35,707 bases of DNA from a bacterium (GCA_030431515.1 JAUIIX010000032.1:1-35707), one strand, 5' to 3'. Positions 13,159 to 23,704 are shown, numbered from the stretch's first letter. The notes: a model not told the origin generated them from the sequence alone. Program-made: numbers and translations.

Positions 13159-15900
13159 ATGATAAAAATTATTATACTTTTATTAGTTATAAATATTTCT
13201 ATTACTTTTTCTAAAGAAGGTAAGAAACTCAAAGCATTTGGCTTAGAAGAAACAATGAAATTTGAAAATTTCACTTATAAAATGATAAGTGATAATGGGG
13301 ATTGGTTAGTTTATGGGATTAAGCCAGATAGAGGCGACGGAAAAACTGTAGTATTAAGCACTCGAAATGATAAAAAGTATGAAATCGTTAGAGCTGAAAA
13401 TGCTAAAATGTCTGAATCTGCTAATTATATTGCTTTAACAGTAACTCCAGATGTTATTCAAACAGAAAATTTAAAGAAAAACCAACAATTTGATACTTTA
13501 TATATTTTGAATACTGGGAATGGTGATATTTCTAAAGTTGATGAAGTTGAAAGATATGATATTTCTAATGATGGTAAATGGCTTTATTATTCTAAGAAAA
13601 TTGAAAAGGAAAACAAGAAAAATGGTAGAGATTATTTTTTAAGACATCTTGAATCTAACTCTGATATTGCTTTAAATAATATTAATAATATTGAATTTGA
13701 CTCAACTTCTTCTTTTCTTTTGTACTCAAAAATAAGTGAAGATAATAGAGCTAATGGAATATATTATAGAGATTTGGCAAAAGATTTTGCCCCTGAATTA
13801 ATTATTCAAAAAGATACGAATTATGTTTTTGATTCATTTTCACATAATTTAGATTTTGGTCATTTGGTATTCAAATTAGCTAAAATAGATAGTAATAAAG
13901 TAGCAGATAGATTTGAATTAAGTTTGTATAATTTCCAAGAGAAAAGTCTTAAAAATATTACTAAAGCAGATGAATTTAAGGGCTGGTATATTCCGAAATT
14001 TAGTGCTTTAAGATGGACGGATAATGGAGAAAGACTTTTTTATGGAGTTAAACCAAATTCTGAATATATTAACGAAGATGATAAAGACAAAGATAAAAAG
14101 ATTAAATTAGAAGATTATTATGATTATAATAAAATATTAGAAGAAGCTGACTTGTATCTTTGGCATCAAGATGATGATAGAATAATGACTCATAAAAGAA
14201 CTCAATGGAGTCGAGATAAAAATAAAACTTATGATGCAATTTTTCACTTGAAAGGTAATTTGAATGTTAGATTAGGAGATACAAATCTTCCTGATGTAAG
14301 TTATACTGAAAATAAAATTTATACAATTGCGTATGACCAAACTCCTTATGAAAGAAGGATTACTTACGATGGATGGTACTTTGATTTATATGTAGTTGAT
14401 TTGTATTCTGGTGAAAGAGTTTTGATTGAGAAAGAACTTTATAGCAGAGCATATATTTCTGATTTTAATCCTCATGTTGTATATTATAAAGATAAACATT
14501 GGCATTTTTATGATGTAATCCAAAGATTAACTACTAATATTACTGATAAATTAAAGCAAACAAAATTTTATGATGAACTGCACGATACTCCTAATAAAGC
14601 TGAGAGTTATGGAGTTGCAGGTTGGGGTGAAGAATGTAAATCTATTTTACTTTATGACCGATATGATATTTGGGAAGTTATGTTGCCTAACTGTTCTTTG
14701 ATTAACTTAAATCAAGGTGCAGGTAGAATGAGTAATAAAACTTATAGAATTGTGAATCTTGACCCTCGTCAAAAATATGTTGATCATACTAAATCTGTTT
14801 ATTTGAAGATAACTAACAATGAAGATAAAAGTTGTGAGTTATTACATTTAAGAGATAGAATGGACTTTCATGTTTTAAAAGATTCTATTTATTGGGCTTA
14901 TGAATTAAAAGCAAAATATTCAAATGATATTGTAGTTTCGAGACGTTCTTATGATGTCTTTCCTGATTTGTATTTAACTAATGATAAGTTTGAAAACCCA
15001 AAAAAAATGACGAATATACATCCAGAAATCCCTGAATATAACTGGGGTTATACTGAGATGGTTAAATATACTAATGCAGAAGGTGATACTTTACAGGGCT
15101 ATGTAATTAAGCCAAATAACTTTGACCCTAACAAAAAATATCCTTTATTAATTTATTTTTATGAAAGATTTTCTGATAGAAGACACCAATTTACATCGCC
15201 AAGAATATTACATAGACCAATTTACCCTTGGTATATAAGTGAAGGATATTGTATGTTCTTCCCAGATATTAAGTTTTACGAAGGTAAGCCAGGTGATTCT
15301 GGTATGGATGCAGTAATTGCTGGCTGTGATAAATTAATAAGTGAGAGATATATAGATAAATCTAAAATTGCTTTACATGGTCACTCTTGGAGTGGTTATC
15401 AATCAGCTTATTTTGTAACTCAAACTGACTATTTTGCGGCTTGTGTCTCTGGTGCACCTGTATCTAATATGACTTCGGCATACTCTGGAATTAGATTAGG
15501 AAGTGGATTAGCAAGACAATTTCAGTATGAGAAGCAACAAAGTAGAATTGGCGGTAATTTAATTGATTCATTAGATGCTTATATTAAAAATTCGCCTGTG
15601 TTTTTTGCTGACAAGATGAACACACCTACATTAGTAATGTTTGGTGACAAAGATGACGCTGTTCCTTGGGAGCAAGGTATAGAGTTCTATTTAGCATGTA
15701 GAAGATTTGATAAACCATGTTTTATGCTACAATACGAAAACGAGCCACATCATTTGAAAAAGTACCCTAATAAATTGGATTATACAATTAAGATGAAACA
15801 GTTTTTTGATCATTATGTACTTGGAAAAGAGCCGGCAGATTGGATAATAAAAAGTCCTTCATTCAAAGGCAAACATCAAACAATGAAATACAAAGAATAA
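13159..15900 (+). CDS. Exported S9-family (prolyl oligopeptidase-type) serine peptidase
   Basis: This 913-aa protein has a signal peptide (MIKIIILLLVINISITFS), so it acts in the periplasm or outside. Residues about 40-650 form the N-terminal beta-propeller, with repeated blades such as DISNDGKWLYYSKK. The C-terminal alpha/beta-hydrolase domain starts near 665. The triad is visible: Ser743 in GHSWSG, Asp832 in FGDKDDAVPW and His864 in NEPHHL. The stretch APVSNMTSAYSGIR and the QSRIGG motif identify a subfamily common in Bacteroidota. Other members usually have GHSWGG, so G-to-S at 745 is a small deviation. These enzymes cleave peptides, often after proline, and support peptide feeding. It follows the CLC gene by 10 bases and ends at a strong terminator, so it closes this operon. 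Confidence 0.92.
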   Translation: MIKIIILLLVINISITFSKEGKKLKAFGLEETMKFENFTYKMISDNGDWLVYGIKPDRGDGKTVVLSTRNDKKYEIVRAENAKMSESANYIALTVTPDVIQTENLKKNQQFDTLYILNTGNGDISKVDEVERYDISNDGKWLYYSKKIEKENKKNGRDYFLRHLESNSDIALNNINNIEFDSTSSFLLYSKISEDNRANGIYYRDLAKDFAPELIIQKDTNYVFDSFSHNLDFGHLVFKLAKIDSNKVADRFELSLYNFQEKSLKNITKADEFKGWYIPKFSALRWTDNGERLFYGVKPNSEYINEDDKDKDKKIKLEDYYDYNKILEEADLYLWHQDDDRIMTHKRTQWSRDKNKTYDAIFHLKGNLNVRLGDTNLPDVSYTENKIYTIAYDQTPYERRITYDGWYFDLYVVDLYSGERVLIEKELYSRAYISDFNPHVVYYKDKHWHFYDVIQRLTTNITDKLKQTKFYDELHDTPNKAESYGVAGWGEECKSILLYDRYDIWEVMLPNCSLINLNQGAGRMSNKTYRIVNLDPRQKYVDHTKSVYLKITNNEDKSCELLHLRDRMDFHVLKDSIYWAYELKAKYSNDIVVSRRSYDVFPDLYLTNDKFENPKKMTNIHPEIPEYNWGYTEMVKYTNAEGDTLQGYVIKPNNFDPNKKYPLLIYFYERFSDRRHQFTSPRILHRPIYPWYISEGYCMFFPDIKFYEGKPGDSGMDAVIAGCDKLISERYIDKSKIALHGHSWSGYQSAYFVTQTDYFAACVSGAPVSNMTSAYSGIRLGSGLARQFQYEKQQSRIGGNLIDSLDAYIKNSPVFFADKMNTPTLVMFGDKDDAVPWEQGIEFYLACRRFDKPCFMLQYENEPHHLKKYPNKLDYTIKMKQFFDHYVLGKEPADWIIKSPSFKGKHQTMKYKE

Positions 15901-15912
15901 TTTTAATCAAAT

Positions 15913-15943
15913 AAACTCCCTAATTATTAGGGAGTTTTTTTTT
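15913..15943 (+). terminator. Rho-independent terminator of the CLC-S9 operon
   Basis: A perfect 11-bp stem (AAACTCCCTAA at 15913-15923 and TTAGGGAGTTT at 15927-15937) with a TTA loop and a T-run follows the peptidase stop by 12 bases. Confidence 0.92.
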
Positions 15944-15986
15944 AGAAAAAATGTAGAAATTATTAGGTCATTCAAAACAAAACTAT

Positions 15987-16011
15987 ATGCAAATCCAAAA
16001 CCTTCCGAAGG
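15987..16011 (+). repeat. 25-bp direct repeat, copy 1 of 2
   Basis: The 25 bases here, ending CCAAAACCTTCCGAAGG, recur exactly at 16255-16279. The end of the unit is self-complementary around TTCCGAA. Copies are 268 bases apart in a gene-free region. A related TTTCGAAGG follows this copy at 16021. Confidence 0.8.
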
Positions 16012-16077
16012 GTTAAATCTTTCGAAGGATAAATTTTAAATAACTCATTTAAAGCGAAGAGAAATATCCAGTAAAAA

Positions 16078-16105
16078 GTAGTGAACGCAAATTTGCGTTC
16101 ACTAC
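16078..16105. repeat. 28-bp perfect palindrome
   Basis: The two 14-base arms are exact reverse complements, with ends GTAGTGAACG and CGTTCACTAC and centre AAATTT. The long GC-containing perfect symmetry is far above chance in this AT-rich DNA. It resembles a repeated extragenic palindrome. A second 28-bp palindrome with the same GTA...TAC ends lies at 16408-16435. Confidence 0.75.
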
Positions 16106-16254
16106 AGATTGTGGCTTCTATAAAAACTCAACTTTATACACAGCGAAACTATGAATCCATTTTCTCTCAAAATTCCCCTCGGTCATTGAGCGTAGTCGAA
16201 ATGTAAAAATGGGTGTCGCAGTAGCGACTGGGTATTTCTTTTGTTTTCAACTCC

Positions 16255-16279
16255 ATGCAAATCCAAAACCTTCCGAAGG
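16255..16279 (+). repeat. 25-bp direct repeat, copy 2 of 2
   Basis: Exact copy of 15987-16011. Here it is followed directly by TTTTTT, so the AACCTTCCGAAGGTT part would make a small terminator-like hairpin. The MITE-like element begins immediately after it. Confidence 0.8.
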
Positions 16280-16281
16280 TT

Positions 16282-16489
16282 TTTTAGAGGCTATCTAAAA
16301 AGTCCAAATTATTAATATTTTTGTTTAGAAATTCATATTTTTCTTCAATTTTCGATAATTTCTATTAATTAATAATTATCTCATATCCATAAAAATAACA
16401 AATAGTTGTAATGGCAATTCATGAATTGCTACTACACCTTTTAAAATTAATTTTTCAATAAATTTAACCTTTTTAGACAGCCTCTAAAA
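16282..16489. mobile_element. MITE-like element with 21-bp terminal inverted repeats
   Basis: The left end (16282-16302) contains GAGGCTATCTAAAAAG, and the right end (16469-16489) is its reverse complement with 20 of 21 positions matching. If the element proper is taken as GAGGC...GCCTC (16287-16484, 198 bp), it is flanked on both sides by TA, as expected for TA-targeting transposases. The interior is AT-rich with no open frame, and it carries an imperfect 28-bp palindrome at 16408-16435. The ends look like those of an insertion sequence, so this is probably a non-autonomous or collapsed IS. The parent transposase is not in the window. Confidence 0.7.
16408..16435. repeat. Imperfect 28-bp palindrome inside the MITE-like element
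   Basis: The inner 16 bases GCAATTCATGAATTGC are a perfect palindrome, and the outer six pairs have two mismatches. Ends GTA and TAC and total length match the palindrome at 16078-16105, although the inner sequence differs. Confidence 0.65.
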
Positions 16490-16490
16490 C

Positions 16491-16515
16491 AAAAAAAAAG
16501 AGGCGATTGCCTCTT
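16491..16515 (-). terminator. Terminator of the OmpA/TSP3 gene
   Basis: On the minus strand AAGAGGC (16515-16509), a 4-base loop and GCCTCTT (16504-16498) are followed by a run of nine T. The stem begins inside the stop codon of the gene at 16514-18133. Confidence 0.88.
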
Positions 16516-18133
16516 ATTTTTCAGTAAATTCATCAGTTAATACAAATTCTATCCTTCGATTACGTGCTTTAGCTTTTCGACTTTCACCTATATCTATCGG
16601 GTTATATTCACCGAAACCTCTGGCACTTACTCTTTTTGGGTCAACTCCCTGAGCAATAAGATATTCTTTAACACTTAGAGCTCTCTCAAAAGAAAGTTGC
16701 AAATTAAATGTTTCATCTCCGTCAGAGTCAGTATGTCCGTGTACTTCAATTTGTTTTTGATTAGTCATTATCCATTTAGCAATATCATCTAATATTAATT
16801 CAGATTCAATTAAAATTTCAGCACTATTTTTCATAAAATTAATACCAAATGGTTTTATAATTTGACGAGCAATTGTATCACTCTTAGAATTAGGAGAAAC
16901 TTCCTTCACTATATAAATAGTATCCATTGGAATAATAAGTGTATCTTTTATATATTTAGTTTCAATAATTGGCTCATTTTGCGGACAACCTTTGAATAGT
17001 GCAATACCATAAGAATTTGGACATTCATCTTCCTTATCAAAGATTCCATCTCCATCACTATCATTATTTAAGGGATTAGTATTTTTTCTGATTTCACTAT
17101 AATCACTCAAACCATCAAAATCACTATCAGGTAAATGAGCAAAAGTTTTATAAATTCTTATTTCTTCAAAGTCAGTTAATCCATCTTCATCAGTATCAGA
17201 TTTGTTTGGATTGATGTTCAAAGTTAACTCTTCAAAATCACTAAGACCATCACCATCAGAGTCTGCTAAAACTGGACTTGTTTTATGTGTGTAGATTTCT
17301 TCATAGTCTGACAGTCCATCATCATCACTATCGGCTTTATATGGATTAGTACCATAAGCAATTTCTTCTTCGTTAGACAAACCATCACCATCTGAATCAG
17401 TGCTTTCAAACATATAATAGGATAACTTAATTCCATAATCAAAATAATGATCTGTTGCAGTTGCTTCCCCATTTGGCTTAAATTCAAAAGCGTCTAACAT
17501 GTCTGTTTTAAAGTATCTAAATGAACTTTGTAAACCAATTGAGAAATTTCTATTCAGATAATAATCTATACCAATACCACCAACTAAAGTAGCTTTAAAT
17601 TGATCTTCATCTCCAAAATCTTTCCAAAGGATATTTGTTCCAAAATCAGTTTGTGGAGCTTCTGTAATCTCTTGTGGTTGAAATCTCATTATTCCAAATC
17701 CTGCAAAAGCATAATAATTAAGACGTTCTCTTGGGAACAAATTAAGGTATGCCATTAATTCAAAAGAAGATATATCTGTTCTTCTTTCTACTCTTTGATT
17801 GATAGCATCAGGGAAATATTCTTCTGGGAATTGCTCTTCAAAATATTTAGTGAAATTATCTTTGTAAAGTCTTAAATATGACAAGTTTCCTTGACTATAT
17901 CTAGCACCGATAGATAATTCTGGTAAGTAGGGCATAGTATATTTAGTCTCAATTGCCATAGAATTACCAGTATTGTTGTCAAACTCACCAAAATAGTGTG
18001 TAAAATTTCCAATACCACCTATTGACAGTCTTCCATCTGAATAAGGAATCAAGTTCCTATCAAAGATTGGATTTTCTCTTGATATACTTATACTTATATT
18101 GATAAGTATTAGGATTAATGTTAAAGTCTTCAT
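16514..18133 (-). CDS. OmpA-family outer-membrane protein with thrombospondin type 3 repeats
   Basis: This 539-aa protein has a signal peptide (MKTLTLILILINISISIS). Residues about 30-242 form an outer-membrane beta-barrel (GIGIDYYLNRNFSIGLQSSF). Residues 246-372 hold six calcium-binding TSP3-type repeats (DSDGDGLSNEEE, DSDDDGLSDYEE, DSDGDGLSDFEE, DTDEDGLTDFEE, DSDFDGLSDYSE, DSDGDGIFDKED) closed by a Cys pair (C371, C383). Residues 425-535 are an OmpA peptidoglycan-binding domain, with HGHTDSDGDETFN (D469 in the diaminopimelate contact), SFERALSVKEYL and NRRIEF. It would tether the outer membrane to peptidoglycan through a stiff, calcium-stabilised linker. It is a single-gene unit with its own terminator. 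Confidence 0.95.
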   Translation of the reverse strand: MKTLTLILILINISISISRENPIFDRNLIPYSDGRLSIGGIGNFTHYFGEFDNNTGNSMAIETKYTMPYLPELSIGARYSQGNLSYLRLYKDNFTKYFEEQFPEEYFPDAINQRVERRTDISSFELMAYLNLFPRERLNYYAFAGFGIMRFQPQEITEAPQTDFGTNILWKDFGDEDQFKATLVGGIGIDYYLNRNFSIGLQSSFRYFKTDMLDAFEFKPNGEATATDHYFDYGIKLSYYMFESTDSDGDGLSNEEEIAYGTNPYKADSDDDGLSDYEEIYTHKTSPVLADSDGDGLSDFEELTLNINPNKSDTDEDGLTDFEEIRIYKTFAHLPDSDFDGLSDYSEIRKNTNPLNNDSDGDGIFDKEDECPNSYGIALFKGCPQNEPIIETKYIKDTLIIPMDTIYIVKEVSPNSKSDTIARQIIKPFGINFMKNSAEILIESELILDDIAKWIMTNQKQIEVHGHTDSDGDETFNLQLSFERALSVKEYLIAQGVDPKRVSARGFGEYNPIDIGESRKAKARNRRIEFVLTDEFTEK

Positions 18134-18262
18134 AATTTTTATGTAAAATAATTTACAAATATTTTTTATTTAACTATCATCAATTACTATACCAAATTTT
18201 ATACCATTGTTGATTATACACTTACAATGATATTAAAATTTATTATGAATTTATTTTAATTT

Positions 18263-19889
<1,627 letters not shown>

Positions 19890-19893
<4 letters not shown>

Positions 19894-20801
19894 TTTGCTG
19901 TTTCGATTTTTTTATTTCTTTCATTATACCAAATCACAAATGAACTTGCGATATAAATAGAAGAGTAAGTACCAACTATAAACCCGATTAACATTGTTAA
20001 TGCAAATGCTTCTAATACAGGTCCACCGAATAATACAATAATTAGTAATACTAATGAAGTTGTTAATGTAGTGTTTACTGTTCTACTTAAAGTTTCGTTA
20101 ATACTTAAATTAACAATATCTCTAAAACTTTTACCTTTGATTCTTTCTAAATTCTCTCTGATTCTATCAAAAATAATCACGGTATCGTTAATTGAGTAAC
20201 CTAATACAGTAAGTAATGCGGCTAAAGTTGTTTGATTTATCTCTAAGTTAAATAGACCTGTTGTATTGATAACTACAATTAATGTAAAAGTTAACACAAC
20301 GTCATGGACTAAGGCAACAATCGCACCTAAACCAAAAATAAACTCAAATCTAAAACCAATATATAATAATATTGCTATTGTTGCAAGAAATATGGCAATC
20401 ATACCATTAGTTCTCATTTCATTCCCAATCTTAGGACCAATTTTATCTACTTTTAAAGTAGTGTGAGGGTTATTTGCAAAATTAGTATTTAATGCATTTT
20501 GAACTAAAGTTGGAGCATCATCAGAGTCTTTAACTCTTATTAAGTATGAATTAGCTGTTCCAAAAGATTTAATCTCAGCACCATCAAGTCCAGCAGATTC
20601 AATTGCGTTTCTTATTTCTTGTGCTTCAATATTATTTTGGAATTTTACACCAACTTCTGTACCACCAGCAAAGTCAATTCCCATTACAGGGCCAAGTATA
20701 ATTGTACCAAGTGTAGTTAGTGAAATAGTAATTACTGATACCATAAAGAAAAGTTTTCTCTTTCCTATGAAATCTATATTAGTGTTATGAAAAAATCTCA
20801 T
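19890..20801 (-). CDS. secF: Protein translocase subunit SecF
   Basis: This 303-aa inner-membrane protein has six transmembrane helices arranged 1+5 around a periplasmic loop. Signature segments are IDFAGGTEVGVKF after helix 1 and, in the conserved helix-4 region, LGYSINDTVIIFDRIRENL with the Asp-Thr motif of SecF. In complex with SecD it uses the proton or ion gradient to pull exported proteins out of the SecYEG channel on the periplasmic side. It lies 27 bases downstream of secD and overlaps the STAS gene. Length is typical (about 300-320). Confidence 0.97.
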
Positions 20802-20828
20802 TTTTTTAATTTCCTTTTTCTAATTTAT

Positions 20829-22931
20829 TTATAAAGATGATTCTTTAGGTTGACCAAAACTAAATTCGCTACCTTTCATTTGTATCTCGATTAATGCTCT
20901 AGATACCATAATAGCAGTAAATAAAGTAGATAAAATACCAACCATTAATGTAAGTGCAAAACCTTGTATCATACCAGTACCAAAGTAAAATAATATCATA
21001 CCAGTAATGAATGAAGTTATATTTGAGTCAATAATAGCACTCATTGCTTTCTTAAACCCTTCATCAATTGCACTTTTCAAAGTACGACCTTTATATAATT
21101 CTTCTCTAATTCTTTCAAATATTAATATATTCGCATCAACAGCCATACCCATTGTCAATATAATACCAGCAATACCAGGTAAAGTAAGTGTTCCACCTAA
21201 TGAACCAAGTACAGTGAAAATTAAAGCAACGTTGATAAGTAATGCTAAATCTGCTACCATTCCACCACGAGCGTAGTAGAATATCATAAATGCTATAATT
21301 AAAGCAAATGCAAATAAAGAAGAGTTCACACCTTTAGAGATTGAATCTTCTCCTAATGATGCACCAACTACTCTTTCTTCTATAATCTTAACAGGAGCTT
21401 TTAAAGCACCAGCTTTTAATACGATTTCAAGTAAGTTTGCTTCAGTTGCATTAGCCATTCCAGTTATTTGTGAGTTACCACCTGAAATTTTACTAATTAC
21501 ATTCGGAGCAGAATAAATTCTATCATCTAATAAGATTGCAATTTGATTTCCTACATTAGCACCTGTGATTTTTGACCACTTTTCTGCACCTTCTGTATTC
21601 ATTTGCATATTTACTACCCAAGAATTAGTAGTAGGGTCAATATTCTTAGCAGCATTTGTAATTACATCACCAACTAACTCAGGTTCTTTTTCAAATGCGT
21701 GAAATCTATAAACAAAGTTTTTAGTTTCAGTGTTATTTCTAACTGGTTTAGCTTCAATTCCAACTTTCAAATTAAATGGTAATAATTTATTTAATTCAGG
21801 AATTCTTAAATAAGCATTAAATTTATCAATGTCGTCTTCTGAAATCATGAAGTAATATTCACCAGCAGGAGCTGCAACTTCATAATCATATTGAACAGCA
21901 TCTTGATTTTCACCAGGTATAAAGAAAGTTGCGAATAAAGAAGTGAACTTGTGACGTGATTTATATAAGTTTCTTGCATCTTCTTCTTCTAATCCTTCAT
22001 AAGGATTGTCAGGAGAAGTAGAACTTGCAGGAGTTTGGTCAGCACTTAATGTTCCAGATTCATCTGCTGCAAGATCATCAGTAGATGTAGAAGAAGATTC
22101 AGTAGTAGTAGTAGAAGCAACTTCAGCAACTTTAGCAGGCATTTCTGGAGCTATTTCTTCACCAAATAGACCTTCTCTTTTAGAAAGATATTCATCTATT
22201 GCTTTAAATCCTCTAACAATTTTCTCATTATTTCTAACGATATTAAACTCTAAACGAGCAGTAGTAGAGATAAGTTGTCTTACTTCTTCTTCATTAGAAA
22301 CACCAGGTAACTCAACTAAAATTCTTCTAGTACCTTGTTGTTGAATATTAGGTTCAGAAACACCATACTTATCAATTCTTTGTCTGATTACTTCTTGTGC
22401 TTGTTGAACAGCAGAAAGTGCATCATTCTCTAAATTTTCAATAATAGCTTCTTCTGAAGCATTTCTAATATCACCAATATCAAAATAAGAAATTAAGGAT
22501 TTACCTTCTTTTCTTGCTATTTCATCAAAATATTTTAAGAAAACAGGAATAGCTTCTTCATCAGAAGTAATTAACTCTTCTTTAGTAGCTGCAATTACTT
22601 TTTCAAAAGTATCATCGACAGCATCTTTTTGAGCAGATTCTTCGATTAATTTAATTACATCTACTTCAAGAGTAACATACATCCCACCACGTAGGTCAAG
22701 ACCTAACTTAATTCTTTTTTGCTTTGCAGCTTCAAAATCTTCGCCATAGTTATCTTTAAATTTTTCGATAACTGCAATAGAATCAGCAGGGTTTGATTTC
22801 TGCCTAGCATCAAACTTTGCAGTTTCCCATAATTTTTCGTAATCATTAGCTTGCCATGTTGGATACAAGACATATACAGCGGCAATAACGGGTAAAATTA
22901 TTAGTATTAATTTTCGCCAATTTTGTTTCAA
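20829..22931 (-). CDS. secD: Protein translocase subunit SecD
   Basis: This 700-aa inner-membrane protein is the partner of SecF in driving late translocation. Visible features are helix 1 (LILIILPVIAAVYVLYP), the D1 motif LGLDLRGG (76-83), the paired P1 subdomain region (RQRIDKYGVSEPNIQQQG), NVGNQIAILLDDRIYSAP, VGASLGEDSI before helix 2, and GMAVDANILIFERIREEL in helix 4 with the functional Asp. A Ser/Thr/Asp-rich segment near residues 267-320 (VASTTTTESSSTSTDDL and on) is inserted in the periplasmic part and makes the protein longer than compact SecDs. The start is TTG (22929-22931), preceded at six bases by AGGAG, with no in-frame ATG nearby. Confidence 0.97.
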   Translation of the reverse strand: MKQNWRKLILIILPVIAAVYVLYPTWQANDYEKLWETAKFDARQKSNPADSIAVIEKFKDNYGEDFEAAKQKRIKLGLDLRGGMYVTLEVDVIKLIEESAQKDAVDDTFEKVIAATKEELITSDEEAIPVFLKYFDEIARKEGKSLISYFDIGDIRNASEEAIIENLENDALSAVQQAQEVIRQRIDKYGVSEPNIQQQGTRRILVELPGVSNEEEVRQLISTTARLEFNIVRNNEKIVRGFKAIDEYLSKREGLFGEEIAPEMPAKVAEVASTTTTESSSTSTDDLAADESGTLSADQTPASSTSPDNPYEGLEEEDARNLYKSRHKFTSLFATFFIPGENQDAVQYDYEVAAPAGEYYFMISEDDIDKFNAYLRIPELNKLLPFNLKVGIEAKPVRNNTETKNFVYRFHAFEKEPELVGDVITNAAKNIDPTTNSWVVNMQMNTEGAEKWSKITGANVGNQIAILLDDRIYSAPNVISKISGGNSQITGMANATEANLLEIVLKAGALKAPVKIIEERVVGASLGEDSISKGVNSSLFAFALIIAFMIFYYARGGMVADLALLINVALIFTVLGSLGGTLTLPGIAGIILTMGMAVDANILIFERIREELYKGRTLKSAIDEGFKKAMSAIIDSNITSFITGMILFYFGTGMIQGFALTLMVGILSTLFTAIMVSRALIEIQMKGSEFSFGQPKESSL

Positions 22932-22937
22932 TTTTAA

Positions 22938-22942
22938 CTCCT
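22938..22942 (-). promoter_or_regulatory. Shine-Dalgarno site deciding the TTG start of secD
   Basis: AGGAG on the minus strand lies six bases upstream of TTG (22931-22929), and no ATG alternative precedes the conserved KQNWRKL start. Confidence 0.75.
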
Positions 22943-23004
22943 AAAAAAGTCATTATACAAGTTTTAAAAAAATAGTTTTTTCAAAAATTGGAATTTTCAA
23001 AACA

Positions 23005-23035
23005 CGAATATAAAGGGAATTATGAAAATAAACAA
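23005..23035 (-). promoter_or_regulatory. Probable promoter of secD-secF-STAS-purA
   Basis: On the minus strand TTG (23035-23033), a 20-base spacer and TATATTCG (23012-23005) fit the Bacteroidota promoter with one mismatch in the -7 box. It lies about 75 bases before the secD start. Confidence 0.45.
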
Positions 23036-23057
23036 TTTTTTTTAACAAAAAACAAAA

Positions 23058-23091
23058 AAACTCACTTAAAAAATTACATTTAAGTGAGTTT
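23058..23091 (-). terminator. Terminator of the rsmG-kinase operon
   Basis: A perfect 13-bp stem (23058-23070 with 23079-23091; arm AAACTCACTTAAA) has an 8-base loop. On the minus strand it is followed by a T-run, 20 bases after the stop of the 197-aa gene. Confidence 0.92.
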
Positions 23092-23110
23092 GAATAAGTA
23101 TTAGATTTAT

Positions 23111-23704
23111 TTAAGCACTTTTTTTTCTAATGTCATCATCAATCAAATTAATAATGTATTTGTAATTTTCCCAATAATTGTCAAGGTGAACTTTCATATC
23201 ACGAGACCAAAATATCGGGTCAAAATATATAAATTTATATAAATTTTGTAAATCTTTTTTACAAATAAATCCAAGTGCTGGGCGATCATAATATTTAGGT
23301 ATAAACTCATATTTATTAAGAACTTCACCTAAAGTTCCTATAAGCATTCTAAAATTATCATCAATCAAATTATCAATTGATTTATAGTAGTCATGACCTT
23401 TTCTTTCTTTATCATCAATATTCCACCATAAATCAGGATTACTAAAATAAGCTCTAACAGCAATTTTAGTTTCGTTCATCTTCTCATCTACATCAGCAGC
23501 TAAGTTATTTTTCTGTTCCTCATCTAACTGCTCATATCTAACTGCTAACATATCAATATATTTATTGAATTGAGTACTGAACCACTTTTTCACAAAAGTT
23601 TCAGAACTATTCAAAAACTCTAATTTTAAATCTTCCATCACAGATGTGATTTTAGAAATTTCTTCATCTAAGTTAAATTCTTTTTTAATTTTAGCAAGTC
23701 TCAT
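23111..23704 (-). CDS. Hypothetical protein, mostly helical
   Basis: This 197-aa cytoplasmic protein has no signal peptide or membrane segment. It is rich in Lys, Asp, Glu and aromatic residues. The sequence suggests long amphipathic helices (MKLEFLN-like and YEQLDEEQKNNLAADVDEK) followed by an aromatic-rich C-terminal half (NPDLWWNID, KYYDRPALGF, FDPIFWSRDMKVHLDNYWENY). I do not recognise a family. It is the last gene of the rsmG-lipoprotein-kinase unit, 53 bases after the kinase, and ends at a strong terminator. It might be functionally tied to the kinase, but no receiver or HPt motif is visible. Confidence 0.75.
   Translation of the reverse strand: MRLAKIKKEFNLDEEISKITSVMEDLKLEFLNSSETFVKKWFSTQFNKYIDMLAVRYEQLDEEQKNNLAADVDEKMNETKIAVRAYFSNPDLWWNIDDKERKGHDYYKSIDNLIDDNFRMLIGTLGEVLNKYEFIPKYYDRPALGFICKKDLQNLYKFIYFDPIFWSRDMKVHLDNYWENYKYIINLIDDDIRKKSA

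Noticed and set aside
16282-16489. Complete insertion sequence
   Set aside because: Only about 200 bp and no open frame; a transposase cannot be encoded.
22006-22344. Plus-strand frame opposite the SecD low-complexity region
   Set aside because: A shadow of the repetitive Ser/Thr/Asp-coding stretch, lying wholly within secD.
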